Part shown: piece after piece, positions 1-5,304 of the stretch | Layout: each line of letters starts with the position of its first letter | Position numbering within the stretch: position 1 is the first letter of the stretch | NCBI GenBank assembly: GCA_023301405.1 | Contig: JALZUX010000186.1 | Coordinates: forward strand, 1-5,304 | Reading direction: 5' to 3' | DNA length: 5,304 nt | Source: Granulosicoccaceae bacterium | GTDB lineage: Bacteria; Pseudomonadota; Gammaproteobacteria; Granulosicoccales; Granulosicoccaceae | Translations under genes and position numbers: made by a program | Notes under the pieces: generated by a model | The model's input: the letters and a program-made list of their open reading frames with translations, nothing else | Told to the model about the DNA's origin: nothing | Database searches by the model: none

Positions 1-758
1 CTTACCCAGTAGTCTTCCCCGACTTGCTCTGCCAGATCTCTGGCGACAACGCGAGCGGCGAACATGTCTTCAAGGCGTAGTCGAACGCCGGTATAACCTT
101 TGTTAAGCTTCAACAAAACAGACGCGTCATCGGCATGCATAATCGCAAAATTTCGATCATACTCAAACATGCCTATATCAAAAATGCCACGGACCGTGAA
201 TCGTTTCATGCGAGGCAAAACACCAATCGGGGTAACACTAGCCTCGGGTGTGATCACTGTGATTTTGTCGCCGACTACCGCGCCAAGATACTGAGCCAGC
301 GCACTACCCAGCACGATTTCGAACGACCCGGGTTTGAGATCAGACAATTCACCGGCGATCATGTTTTCGGCAATATCTGATACTTCAGACTCTTGCCCGG
401 GTAACACACCGCGCACCACAATTCCGGTCACCTGCTTGCTTTTTACCACCATCACCTGGCCTTCAACATAAGGCGCAGCGCCAACCACTTGCGGGTGAGA
501 CACCGCAGCGTCGGCAAGCTCCTGCCAGTTCTGCATGGGTGACTCAAACAGCGTGACGGTAGCGTGCGATGCCGCACCGAGAATTCTTTCACGCAGTTCT
601 TTTTCAAAACCGTTCATCACTGACATCACCGTGATTAACGCAGTGACACCAAGCGCGATTCCGAGAATCGAAATCAGAGAAATGAAAGAGATAAAGTGGT
701 TTCGTCTTTTCGCGCGTGTGTAACGCAGCCCAACGAACAGTTCATATGGTTGCAGCAT
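1..758 (-). CDS. lolC: Lipoprotein-releasing ABC transporter permease, LolC/LolF type (N-terminal part)
   Basis: This is an inner-membrane permease subunit of the Lol complex, which extracts mature lipoproteins from the inner membrane and passes them to the periplasmic chaperone LolA, using the ATPase LolD. The window holds the first 252 residues, and the frame is open to the left edge; E. coli LolC is about 400 residues. Translation starts MLQPYELFVGLRYTRAKRRN, closely like E. coli LolC (MYQPVALFIGLRY). One hydrophobic helix follows at about residues 22-46, then the conserved MSVMNGFEKEL (45-55), then the start of the large periplasmic domain. The segment at about 171-182 (PEASVTPIGVLP) matches the LolC Hook loop that binds LolA and not the matching LolE segment, which decides for LolC. 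Many gammaproteobacteria carry a single hybrid LolF instead, and this fragment cannot exclude that. The start is fixed by family alignment because no strong ribosome binding site precedes it. The gene is divergent from the amidotransferase gene. Confidence 0.9.
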   Translation of the reverse strand, partial: MLQPYELFVGLRYTRAKRRNHFISFISLISILGIALGVTALITVMSVMNGFEKELRERILGAASHATVTLFESPMQNWQELADAAVSHPQVVGAAPYVEGQVMVVKSKQVTGIVVRGVLPGQESEVSDIAENMIAGELSDLKPGSFEIVLGSALAQYLGAVVGDKITVITPEASVTPIGVLPRMKRFTVRGIFDIGMFEYDRNFAIMHADDASVLLKLNKGYTGVRLRLEDMFAARVVARDLAEQVGEDYWV

Positions 759-824
759 GCTTTGAGTATGTGATCGTCCGGACTGAATTAAGGTACAAAG
801 TATGGCTCAATATCGATAAAAGTT

Positions 825-860
825 GTGTCAGACTTGCATTTACTGCGCATTGCCTGACAC
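825..860. repeat. 7-bp inverted repeat in the divergent intergenic region
   Basis: The arms GTGTCAG (825-831) and CTGACAC (854-860) are perfect inverted copies separated by 22 bases. They lie 67 bases upstream of the lolC start and 150 bases upstream of the amidotransferase start. No T-run follows on either strand, so it is not a classical terminator. It could be a protein-binding dyad with arms about 29 bp apart, or a loose hairpin in a leader RNA. A 7-bp match of this kind can arise by chance. Confidence 0.35.
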
Positions 861-904
861 TCAAACTATCACCACAGGCCAACGGGTAAGGGTATCACAG
901 GTCG

Positions 905-927
905 TGCCAGCAACGATGTTGCCAGCA
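905..927. repeat. 8-bp direct repeat with an overlapping short dyad
   Basis: TGCCAGCA occurs at 905-912 and again at 920-927, a period of 15 bases. Overlapping it is the dyad GCAAC-GAT-GTTGC (910-922). The element sits 83 bases upstream of the amidotransferase start, where a regulator-binding site would be reasonable. No known operator consensus is recognised, and no good -35/-10 pair could be placed relative to it. A regulatory role is inference. Confidence 0.3.
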
Positions 928-1009
928 TTACCGGTTCTACTGAATACATTGACCCGACACATGGCAGAATGTTCAGGTGACGTACAAATAAACAATACAG
1001 GCTTTCACC

Positions 1010-1720
1010 ATGAAATTACTGGTCTTTCAGCACATCGAATGCGAACACCCGGGGCAACTGCGTAAATATCTGGCACAAGACGGCGTTGACTGGGATGCCG
1101 TAGAACTGGACGAAGGTGATCCAATCCCTGAACTTGATGCCTATGACGCCCTTTGGGTAATGGGCGGCCCTATGGATGTCTGGGACACCGAACAGCACCC
1201 TTGGTTGATTGCTGAAAAACAGGCCATTCGCCGCTGGGTCACCGAACTGCAGCGCCCGTACCTGGGCCTATGCCTTGGTCATCAGTTGCTGGCCGACGCT
1301 CTTGACGGCAATTGCAGTAAGCTAAATCCGCCCGAAATCGGCGTAATGGATATTCATCTTACCGACGCCGGAAAAACCGACCCCATATTCAAAGACATGC
1401 CCACCTCCCAAAAAGCGCTGCAGTGGCACTCGGTAAAAGTTGACAAATCCCCTTCAGATAGCGTAATTCTGGCAAGTTCACCCGCCTGTGGCAATCAGGC
1501 TATGCGCGTTGGCAAAAAGGCGTGGTCAATGCAATACCATGTCGAAGTTGAACCCGACACGGTAGACACCTGGGCCAAGGTGCCTGCCTATCGACAAGCA
1601 TTGGTGAATACACTTGGTGAACAGGCCCTGCCCGACATGCTGGCCAGCGCCACTGACAACTTAGCCGGCTTTGCGGATAATTCTGCATTGTTGTATCGAA
1701 ACTTCATGCAGGCGATATAG
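1010..1720 (+). CDS. Class I glutamine amidotransferase (GMP synthase-like GATase domain protein)
   Basis: This is a stand-alone class I glutamine amidotransferase of 236 residues, the usual size for the family (COG0518-like), and is probably cytoplasmic. Such enzymes hydrolyse glutamine or a gamma-glutamyl bond through a Cys-His-Glu triad. The oxyanion-side motif WVMGGPMDVWD lies at 49-59. The nucleophile elbow GLCLGHQ lies at 86-92 with Cys88, and QYHVEVE at 175-181 supplies His177 and Glu179; most relatives have Pro where Val178 stands. No synthetase domain is attached, so the ammonia acceptor, if there is one, is unknown. The ATG start is supported by the N-terminus MKLLVFQHIE, normal for the family, and by a weak CAGG at 998-1001. 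It is the first gene of a same-strand set of three, and 58 bases separate it from the FAD oxidoreductase. A gamma-glutamyl hydrolase role as in PuuD-type catabolism is an alternative, but the best family match is the GMP-synthase-like GATase group. Confidence 0.88.
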   Translation: MKLLVFQHIECEHPGQLRKYLAQDGVDWDAVELDEGDPIPELDAYDALWVMGGPMDVWDTEQHPWLIAEKQAIRRWVTELQRPYLGLCLGHQLLADALDGNCSKLNPPEIGVMDIHLTDAGKTDPIFKDMPTSQKALQWHSVKVDKSPSDSVILASSPACGNQAMRVGKKAWSMQYHVEVEPDTVDTWAKVPAYRQALVNTLGEQALPDMLASATDNLAGFADNSALLYRNFMQAI

Positions 1721-1778
1721 CCAGGCATCAACAGATCTACCTCTGTAAACCCCAAATCAAAAAGAGCGTACTGCGAAA

Positions 1779-2924
1779 GTGTCTTCAACTGACGTACAAA
1801 CGATTGTTATCGGCGCAGGAGTCGTTGGTCTTGCCGTTGCCGCTTCCCTTTCGAAAGCAGGACGCGAGGTCTACGTTCTGGAAGCCAATGCCGCCATTGG
1901 CCAGGGCGTCAGTTCTCGCAATTCAGAGGTAATTCACGCCGGTATCTACTACCACCCCGGATCGCTTAAAGCAAAGGTCTGTGTGCGTGGTAAAAAACTG
2001 CTTTATGCTCACTGTGAAAAACACAACGTAGCAGCGAAGGCGATTGGTAAGTTGATTGTCGCCACCTCAAACGACGAGCGTGACGCCCTCAACAAGCTTC
2101 ATCAGCGTGCGTTAAAAAACGGCGTCGATGATACCGTGCTGATTGATAAAGACACAGCCCTTGCTATGCAGCCCGGTCTGCGCTGTGTGGCGGCATTACA
2201 TTCTCCTTCTACCGGTATCATCGACAGCCATAGCCTGATGGTAAGCCTGCACGGGGAGATTGAAAATCATGGCGGCCTGGTGATCAATCAAACCCCGGTC
2301 ACCGCCATAGACCCCGCCGGTAATCATTTTAGTGTGTCCACCGGTGGAAACTCGCCAACCAAACTCACATGCACAGAAGTAATAAACTGCACCGGCTTAA
2401 ACGCAGTGCCGCTAGCCAACAGAATATCTACGCTTGCAACACACTCTATTCCAAAAGCCCGGTTTGCCAAAGGTAATTACTTTAGGTTGCAGGGCCGCGC
2501 ACCCTTTAATAGCCTTATTTACCCTGCGCCGGTCACCGGCGGATTGGGCGTTCACCTGACTATCGATATCGGCGGGCAGGCACGCTTTGGCCCTGATGTC
2601 GAATGGCTGGCTACCGAATCCACTGACCTGACAACATTTTCACAAGATCAATTCGACTACCGTGTGAACCCACAACGAGCTGATCGCTTTTATGCCGCCA
2701 TTAGAAAATACTGGCCTGATCTTCCAGACAACGCATTGCAACCCGACTACTCAGGCATACGCCCGAAGATTGAACGCAGCGACGGCGGGGAGATTGACTT
2801 CGAAATTTCCACCCATGCCACCCATGGTATCAAGGGACTGATCAATCTATATGGCATAGAATCTCCGGGCCTCACATCGTCACTTGCCATCGCCGAAATC
2901 GTCACCAGTGCCCTAACCGCATAG
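1779..2924 (+). CDS. FAD-dependent oxidoreductase, L-2-hydroxyglutarate dehydrogenase-like (DAO superfamily)
   Basis: This 381-residue flavoprotein is of the DAO fold. Relatives oxidise L-2-hydroxyglutarate or other 2-hydroxy or amino compounds to 2-oxo products and pass electrons to quinone or oxygen. An N-terminal Rossmann motif, VIGAGVVGLAVA (10-21), ends in the ribose-binding Glu35 (VYVLEA). The family-typical stretch SSRNSEVIHAGIYYHPGSLK (45-64) follows, then STGIIDSHSLM (144-154), GLGVHLT (255-261), RFGPDVEW (269-276), YSGIRPKI (324-331) and the C-terminal FAD loop NLYGIESPGLTSSLAIAE (356-373). These fit the L2HGDH/LhgO branch best; E. coli LhgO is somewhat longer at about 420 residues. 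The start is a GTG, preceded by AAGAG at 1762-1766 with a rather long spacing; it leaves only eight residues before the FAD-binding beta strand, as expected. No signal peptide or membrane helix is seen. The aminotransferase begins 12 bases downstream. The exact substrate is not determined by the sequence. Confidence 0.85.
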   Translation: MSSTDVQTIVIGAGVVGLAVAASLSKAGREVYVLEANAAIGQGVSSRNSEVIHAGIYYHPGSLKAKVCVRGKKLLYAHCEKHNVAAKAIGKLIVATSNDERDALNKLHQRALKNGVDDTVLIDKDTALAMQPGLRCVAALHSPSTGIIDSHSLMVSLHGEIENHGGLVINQTPVTAIDPAGNHFSVSTGGNSPTKLTCTEVINCTGLNAVPLANRISTLATHSIPKARFAKGNYFRLQGRAPFNSLIYPAPVTGGLGVHLTIDIGGQARFGPDVEWLATESTDLTTFSQDQFDYRVNPQRADRFYAAIRKYWPDLPDNALQPDYSGIRPKIERSDGGEIDFEISTHATHGIKGLINLYGIESPGLTSSLAIAEIVTSALTA

Positions 2925-2936
2925 AGAATCACCAGC

Positions 2937-4022
2937 ATGACCATACCGTTTACCGCACTTGTTAACAGCCTACCAGCCACTACACCGTTTGTTGGACCGG
3001 AAACTATTGAACGCCAACGCGGGGCAATATTCTCCGCACGAATTGGCGCTAATGAAAGTGCGTTTGGCATTTCTCCCAACGCGCTAAAGGCCATGCAGGA
3101 CAGCCTGATCAATAGCTCATGGTATGCCGACCCGGAAAGCCATGAGTTACGTCAAGCACTGGCTGAAAAACACAATGTATCAATGGACGAAATATGTATT
3201 GATAGCGGAATCGATACCCTGCTGGGGCTGACCGTCCGCATGTTGCTTGAACCCGGTCAAAAAGCAGTGACATCACTCGGCGCCTACCCCACGTTTAACT
3301 ATCATGTTGCAGGCTTCGGCGCACAATTGGTGACGGTACCCTACAACGGTTTTCACGAAGACCCCGAGGCGCTAATCGCCGCGACAAAATCACACAAAGC
3401 ACCTTTGGTTTATCTTTCCAACCCGGACAATCCCATGGGCACCTGGCACGGTGCAGCTACAATTGACCAAATGATTAACGAGGTCCCGGAGCACTCTGTG
3501 CTGCTGCTTGATGAAGCGTATATCGAATTTGCAGACCGTCCGATCGCACCGGCCATAGATACATCCAATCCCCGTGTTATCCGCTACCGAACATTCTCAA
3601 AAGCCTATGGCATGGCAGGCCAACGGATAGCCTACGCCATCGCCCATAAAGATCTTATCAGCGGTTTCAATAAAATTCGCAATCACTTTGGACTCAACCG
3701 TGTTGCGCAGATCGGCGCTCTGGCCTCAGTTAACGATAATGCTTTCATTCCTGCCGTCAGAGCAGCGGTCAGCAAAAGTCGCGCACAGGTTATGCAGTTT
3801 GCCAGTGAACTAGGACTCTATGCGGAACCCTCATTCACTAACTTTGTTGCCGTTAATCTTGAATCTGCTGATCGCGCCAAAGCCATGATTGAACATCTGG
3901 CAGACAACAGAGTATTTATGCGAATGCCCGGTGTCGCACCGCTAAACAGTTGTGTCAGGGTCGGGCTTGGCAGTGAAAGCGAATTCGATTTATTTCGTGA
4001 CGTGTTTAAGTCGGGGCTTTAA
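2937..4022 (+). CDS. PLP-dependent aminotransferase, histidinol-phosphate aminotransferase (HisC)-like
   Basis: This fold-type I aminotransferase has 361 residues, a normal HisC length. It transfers an amino group between an amino acid and a 2-oxo acid or keto-phosphate through pyridoxal phosphate. Visible active-site residues are Tyr63 (SWYADPES), Asn165 in SNPDNPMG (161-168), Asp192 and Tyr195 in LLLDEAYIEF (189-198), Lys222 for the Schiff base in TFSKAYGMAGQR (219-230), Arg230, and the carboxylate-binding Arg341 in RVGLG. From Tyr63 to Arg230 their spacing equals that of E. coli HisC (Tyr55, Asn157, Asp184, Tyr187, Lys214, Arg222, recalled from the literature). No other histidine gene is present and the partners are an amidotransferase and a flavoprotein, so a substrate other than histidinol phosphate is likely; the symbol is therefore left blank. 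The ATG lies 12 bases after the previous stop, with TAGAGA (2922-2927) as a modest ribosome binding site overlapping that stop, which suggests translational coupling. The TAA stop lies inside a 9-bp inverted-repeat arm. Confidence 0.88.
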   Translation: MTIPFTALVNSLPATTPFVGPETIERQRGAIFSARIGANESAFGISPNALKAMQDSLINSSWYADPESHELRQALAEKHNVSMDEICIDSGIDTLLGLTVRMLLEPGQKAVTSLGAYPTFNYHVAGFGAQLVTVPYNGFHEDPEALIAATKSHKAPLVYLSNPDNPMGTWHGAATIDQMINEVPEHSVLLLDEAYIEFADRPIAPAIDTSNPRVIRYRTFSKAYGMAGQRIAYAIAHKDLISGFNKIRNHFGLNRVAQIGALASVNDNAFIPAVRAAVSKSRAQVMQFASELGLYAEPSFTNFVAVNLESADRAKAMIEHLADNRVFMRMPGVAPLNSCVRVGLGSESEFDLFRDVFKSGL

Positions 4023-4090
4023 GCAGACTTACCTTCAGAGGATCCCGAAACTAACACTGGTGAATTACGTACAATGATTTATCTGCTTAA
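4019..4090. repeat. 9-bp perfect inverted repeat straddling the aminotransferase stop
   Basis: TTAAGCAGA (4019-4027) and TCTGCTTAA (4082-4090) are exact inverted copies with 54 bases between them. The left arm contains the TAA stop of the aminotransferase gene. The loop is long and no T-run follows the right arm (next bases CGCGACG), so it is not an ordinary intrinsic terminator. It may stabilise the 3' end of the operon mRNA or be a coincidence. Confidence 0.35.
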
Positions 4091-4215
4091 CGCGACGTTT
4101 CAACTATCACTGTAACGCCAAAGACCAGAAGACTGATCGAGTGGATTAACTTGCGCGTCTACCGCAGGCCAATTTCACGACAACAAACACGTAGCTCAAT
4201 GCTTCACTTAAGCGT

Positions 4216-4236
4216 AGGGTTTATCAATAGAACCCT
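4216..4236. repeat. Short hairpin-capable inverted repeat
   Basis: AGGGTT (4216-4221) pairs with AACCCT (4231-4236) across a 9-base loop. The sequence after the right arm on the plus strand is TACATTTATC, with no run of Ts. As a terminator it would be weak; it is listed because it is the first of three hairpins in this gap. Confidence 0.3.
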
Positions 4237-4280
4237 TACATTTATCTATCTCTGCTTGGTGGAGATTGTAGCCGCAAGCT

Positions 4281-4308
4281 TTAGCGTATCGAGCGATACT
4301 AACGCTAA
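4281..4308. repeat. Bipartite stem-loop in the convergent gap
   Basis: An inner stem GTATC (4286-4290) and GATAC (4295-4299) closes a four-base loop GAGC. Around it, TTAGC (4281-4285) pairs with GCTAA (4304-4308), leaving TAAC (4300-4303) as a one-sided bulge. Alternatively TTAGCGT (4281-4287) pairs with ACGCTAA (4302-4308) as a 7-bp stem with a 14-base loop. It is the strongest local fold in the gap. No T-run follows on either strand, so the function is unknown: possibly an mRNA 3' end stabiliser, a bidirectional transcription end or a protein-binding dyad. Confidence 0.4.
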
Positions 4309-4340
4309 TCCTCCCGACACACCAAATCGTTCATACCACG

Positions 4341-4357
4341 GAGCACTTCAAGTGTTC
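4341..4357. repeat. Short hairpin next to the GMC gene 3' end
   Basis: GAGCAC (4341-4346) pairs with GTGTTC (4352-4357), including one G-T pair, across the loop TTCAA. It lies 25 bases beyond the stop of the minus-strand GMC oxidoreductase gene, the right place for a 3' end structure, but in that direction it is followed by CGTGGT and not by Ts. A weak or Rho-assisted terminator is possible. Confidence 0.3.
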
Positions 4358-4381
4358 GCGGCGCACCGGCAACCTTAAAGC

Positions 4382-5304
4382 CTAAAACCTCAAAGACCCC
4401 AATACCAGTTCAGCGCCCTTTTCTCCGATCATAATCGATGCCGCACAAGTATTAGATGAGGTGACGGTTGGCATAACTGACGCGTCTACAACCCGCAGTC
4501 CATCAAGTCCGTGTAATTTCAAATCAGCCCCAACCACCGCCATTTTATCGGACGACGGCCCCATTTTACAGGTGCCAACTAGATGATACCCGGTATTGCC
4601 CGTGCGCCGTACGTAGTCAAGAATTTCGTCATCTGATTGCACCTTGTCGCCCGGCGCTTCTTCATTTTTGTAGTGATCTTTAAAAGCTGGTGTATCAAGA
4701 AAACGCCTAACCATATGCACGCCCTTTATGGCGATTTTTTGATCGAGTTCAGCTTCAAGGTAGTTTGGTTGTATCTCAGGTGATAGATGAATATCAGGAG
4801 AGCGCACTCTCACATATCCACGGCTCTGCGGGCGCATTTGAGTGAAGCCACACGTTACTGCTGGAAAAGTATCAAGCTCATAAACCCTGCCGGGACGATA
4901 ACTGCCGTGACTGAAGACAAATTGTAAATCAGGACGCCCACTATCATCAGAGGTTTTTTTGATTTGCAGCTTGTTGTCCAATTGAGCTGAATTCAAAAAC
5001 GCATAGGCAATCGAGGGACTCCATGACAAAATACTTGGTTTGCCTGTCATCCATCGCCACACTTCCCTGCCTAAGCTCAACCCTCTACTTTGCGTATTTA
5101 AAGTGTCTGTGTCAGATTTCAGCCGGGCAGCCAATCGAACGAAATAATGATCCTGAAAATTCTCGCCAACACCCGGTAGATGGTGCAGCAACGGAATACC
5201 CACAGATTGCAAATGCTCTGCGTCTCCTATTCCTGACAGTTGTAATAGCCTGGTTGAGTTAATCGTCCCCGCACAGAGCAGTACTTCTTTGCGAGCAAAT
5301 ACTT
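4382..5304 (-). CDS. GMC-family FAD oxidoreductase (choline/alcohol dehydrogenase-like), C-terminal part
   Basis: This is the C-terminal 306 residues of a glucose-methanol-choline oxidoreductase, a family that uses FAD to oxidise alcohols to aldehydes; full members have about 530-560 residues. The frame runs open to the right edge, so the N-terminal FAD-binding motif is outside the window. In fragment numbering, the second GMC signature GTINSTRLLQLSGIG lies at 12-26, followed by GVGENFQDH (44-52), MRPQSRGYVRVRSPD (156-170), the catalytic region YHLVGTCKMG (239-248) with His240, and the C-terminal FAD loop GLRVVDASVMPTVTSSNTCA (268-287) with Asn284. The active-site pair is thus His-Asn, as in choline oxidase. 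The signature has Thr where Pro or Ser is usual (SP to ST). The substrate cannot be told; relatives include choline dehydrogenase and long- or short-chain alcohol dehydrogenases. The gene is convergent with the aminotransferase. A TTG near 5212 opens a shorter frame, but homology upstream shows it is internal. Confidence 0.92.
   Translation of the reverse strand, partial: VFARKEVLLCAGTINSTRLLQLSGIGDAEHLQSVGIPLLHHLPGVGENFQDHYFVRLAARLKSDTDTLNTQSRGLSLGREVWRWMTGKPSILSWSPSIAYAFLNSAQLDNKLQIKKTSDDSGRPDLQFVFSHGSYRPGRVYELDTFPAVTCGFTQMRPQSRGYVRVRSPDIHLSPEIQPNYLEAELDQKIAIKGVHMVRRFLDTPAFKDHYKNEEAPGDKVQSDDEILDYVRRTGNTGYHLVGTCKMGPSSDKMAVVGADLKLHGLDGLRVVDASVMPTVTSSNTCAASIMIGEKGAELVLGSLRF

Larger units (their letters stand above)
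4023..4381. other. Gene-free convergent intergenic region
   Basis: This 359-base gap separates the convergent aminotransferase and GMC oxidoreductase genes. I find no credible protein gene, tRNA, rRNA or recognised small RNA in it. The only open frame of note (4151-4378, TTG start) has no ribosome binding site and no recognisable domain. The region holds the right arm of a 9-bp inverted repeat and three separate hairpin-capable sequences, at 4216-4236, 4281-4308 and 4341-4357. Both flanking transcripts must end here, yet none of the hairpins is followed by a T-run on either strand, so termination may be Rho-dependent. Confidence 0.6.

Noticed and set aside
100..723. Plus-strand open frames at 100-294, 135-380 and 535-723
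   Set aside because: They lie fully inside the well-supported minus-strand lolC reading frame and show no recognisable domain.
919..954. Possible sigma-70 promoter using TTGCCA (919-924) or TTGACC (949-954) as -35
   Set aside because: No acceptable -10 hexamer lies at 16-18 bases from either, so a promoter call is not supported.
823..1065. 80-codon plus-strand frame from a TTG
   Set aside because: It has no ribosome binding site, no recognisable domain, and overlaps the start of the amidotransferase gene in another frame.
1016..1788. Minus-strand frames at 1016-1198, 1500-1688 and 1588-1788
   Set aside because: They are antisense to the amidotransferase gene, whose catalytic motifs are unmistakable.
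2747..3112. 121-codon minus-strand frame
   Set aside because: It is antisense across the junction of the flavoprotein and aminotransferase genes, both of which have complete family motifs on the plus strand.
4085..4091. GCTTAAC, which fits the RYYYAAC half of an integron attC site
   Set aside because: No matching GTTRRRY partner occurs in the rest of the gap, and no integrase or cassette pattern is present.
4151..4378. 75-codon plus-strand frame with one mildly hydrophobic stretch
   Set aside because: It starts at TTG without a ribosome binding site, resembles no family I know, and overlaps all three hairpins of the intergenic gap.
5210..5212. TTG codon as the start of a 276-residue minus-strand protein
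   Set aside because: The frame continues upstream with the second GMC signature to the window edge, so this is an internal leucine codon and the gene is truncated by the window.
5023..5262. 79-codon plus-strand frame
   Set aside because: It is antisense to the GMC oxidoreductase frame, which carries clear family motifs across this whole stretch.

Overview
The window looks like a chromosomal segment from a gammaproteobacterium, with moderate GC content and compact genes. The best taxonomic clue is a lipoprotein-releasing permease of the LolC type at the left edge. It carries the LolA-binding 'Hook' loop, which is typical of Gammaproteobacteria and their close relatives. A marine or environmental species seems plausible because several oxidoreductases sit together, but that is inference. 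I see no insertion sequence, phage gene, CRISPR array, tRNA or rRNA.

Layout: (1) bases 1-758, minus strand, are the N-terminal 252 residues of LolC; the C-terminus lies off the left edge. (2) Bases 759-1009 are a divergent intergenic region with a 7-bp inverted repeat, an 8-bp tandem direct repeat and a short dyad. It must hold the start signals for both flanking transcripts, although no convincing sigma-70 promoter stands out. (3) Bases 1010-4022, plus strand, hold three genes in line: a class I glutamine amidotransferase, an FAD-dependent oxidoreductase of the L-2-hydroxyglutarate dehydrogenase/DAO superfamily, and a HisC-like PLP aminotransferase. The gaps are 58 and 12 bases, so they form a likely operon. 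(4) Bases 4023-4381 are a gene-free stretch between convergent genes. It holds several inverted repeats but no classical hairpin-plus-T-run terminator. (5) Bases 4382-5304, minus strand, are the C-terminal 306 residues of a GMC-family flavin oxidoreductase (choline/alcohol dehydrogenase-like); the N-terminus lies off the right edge.

How the genes may work together: the amidotransferase can release ammonia or glutamate from glutamine or a gamma-glutamyl compound. The FAD enzyme can oxidise a 2-hydroxy acid or an amine to a keto compound, and the aminotransferase can move an amino group onto or off a keto acid. Together they resemble a small route interconverting hydroxy/amino acids. The catalytic residues I could check are present in all three, but the substrate cannot be read from the sequence. 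The GMC enzyme on the opposite strand may or may not belong to the same metabolism. Nothing in the window amounts to a clearly new system; the most noteworthy items are the three-enzyme cluster and the inverted-repeat-rich convergent gap.
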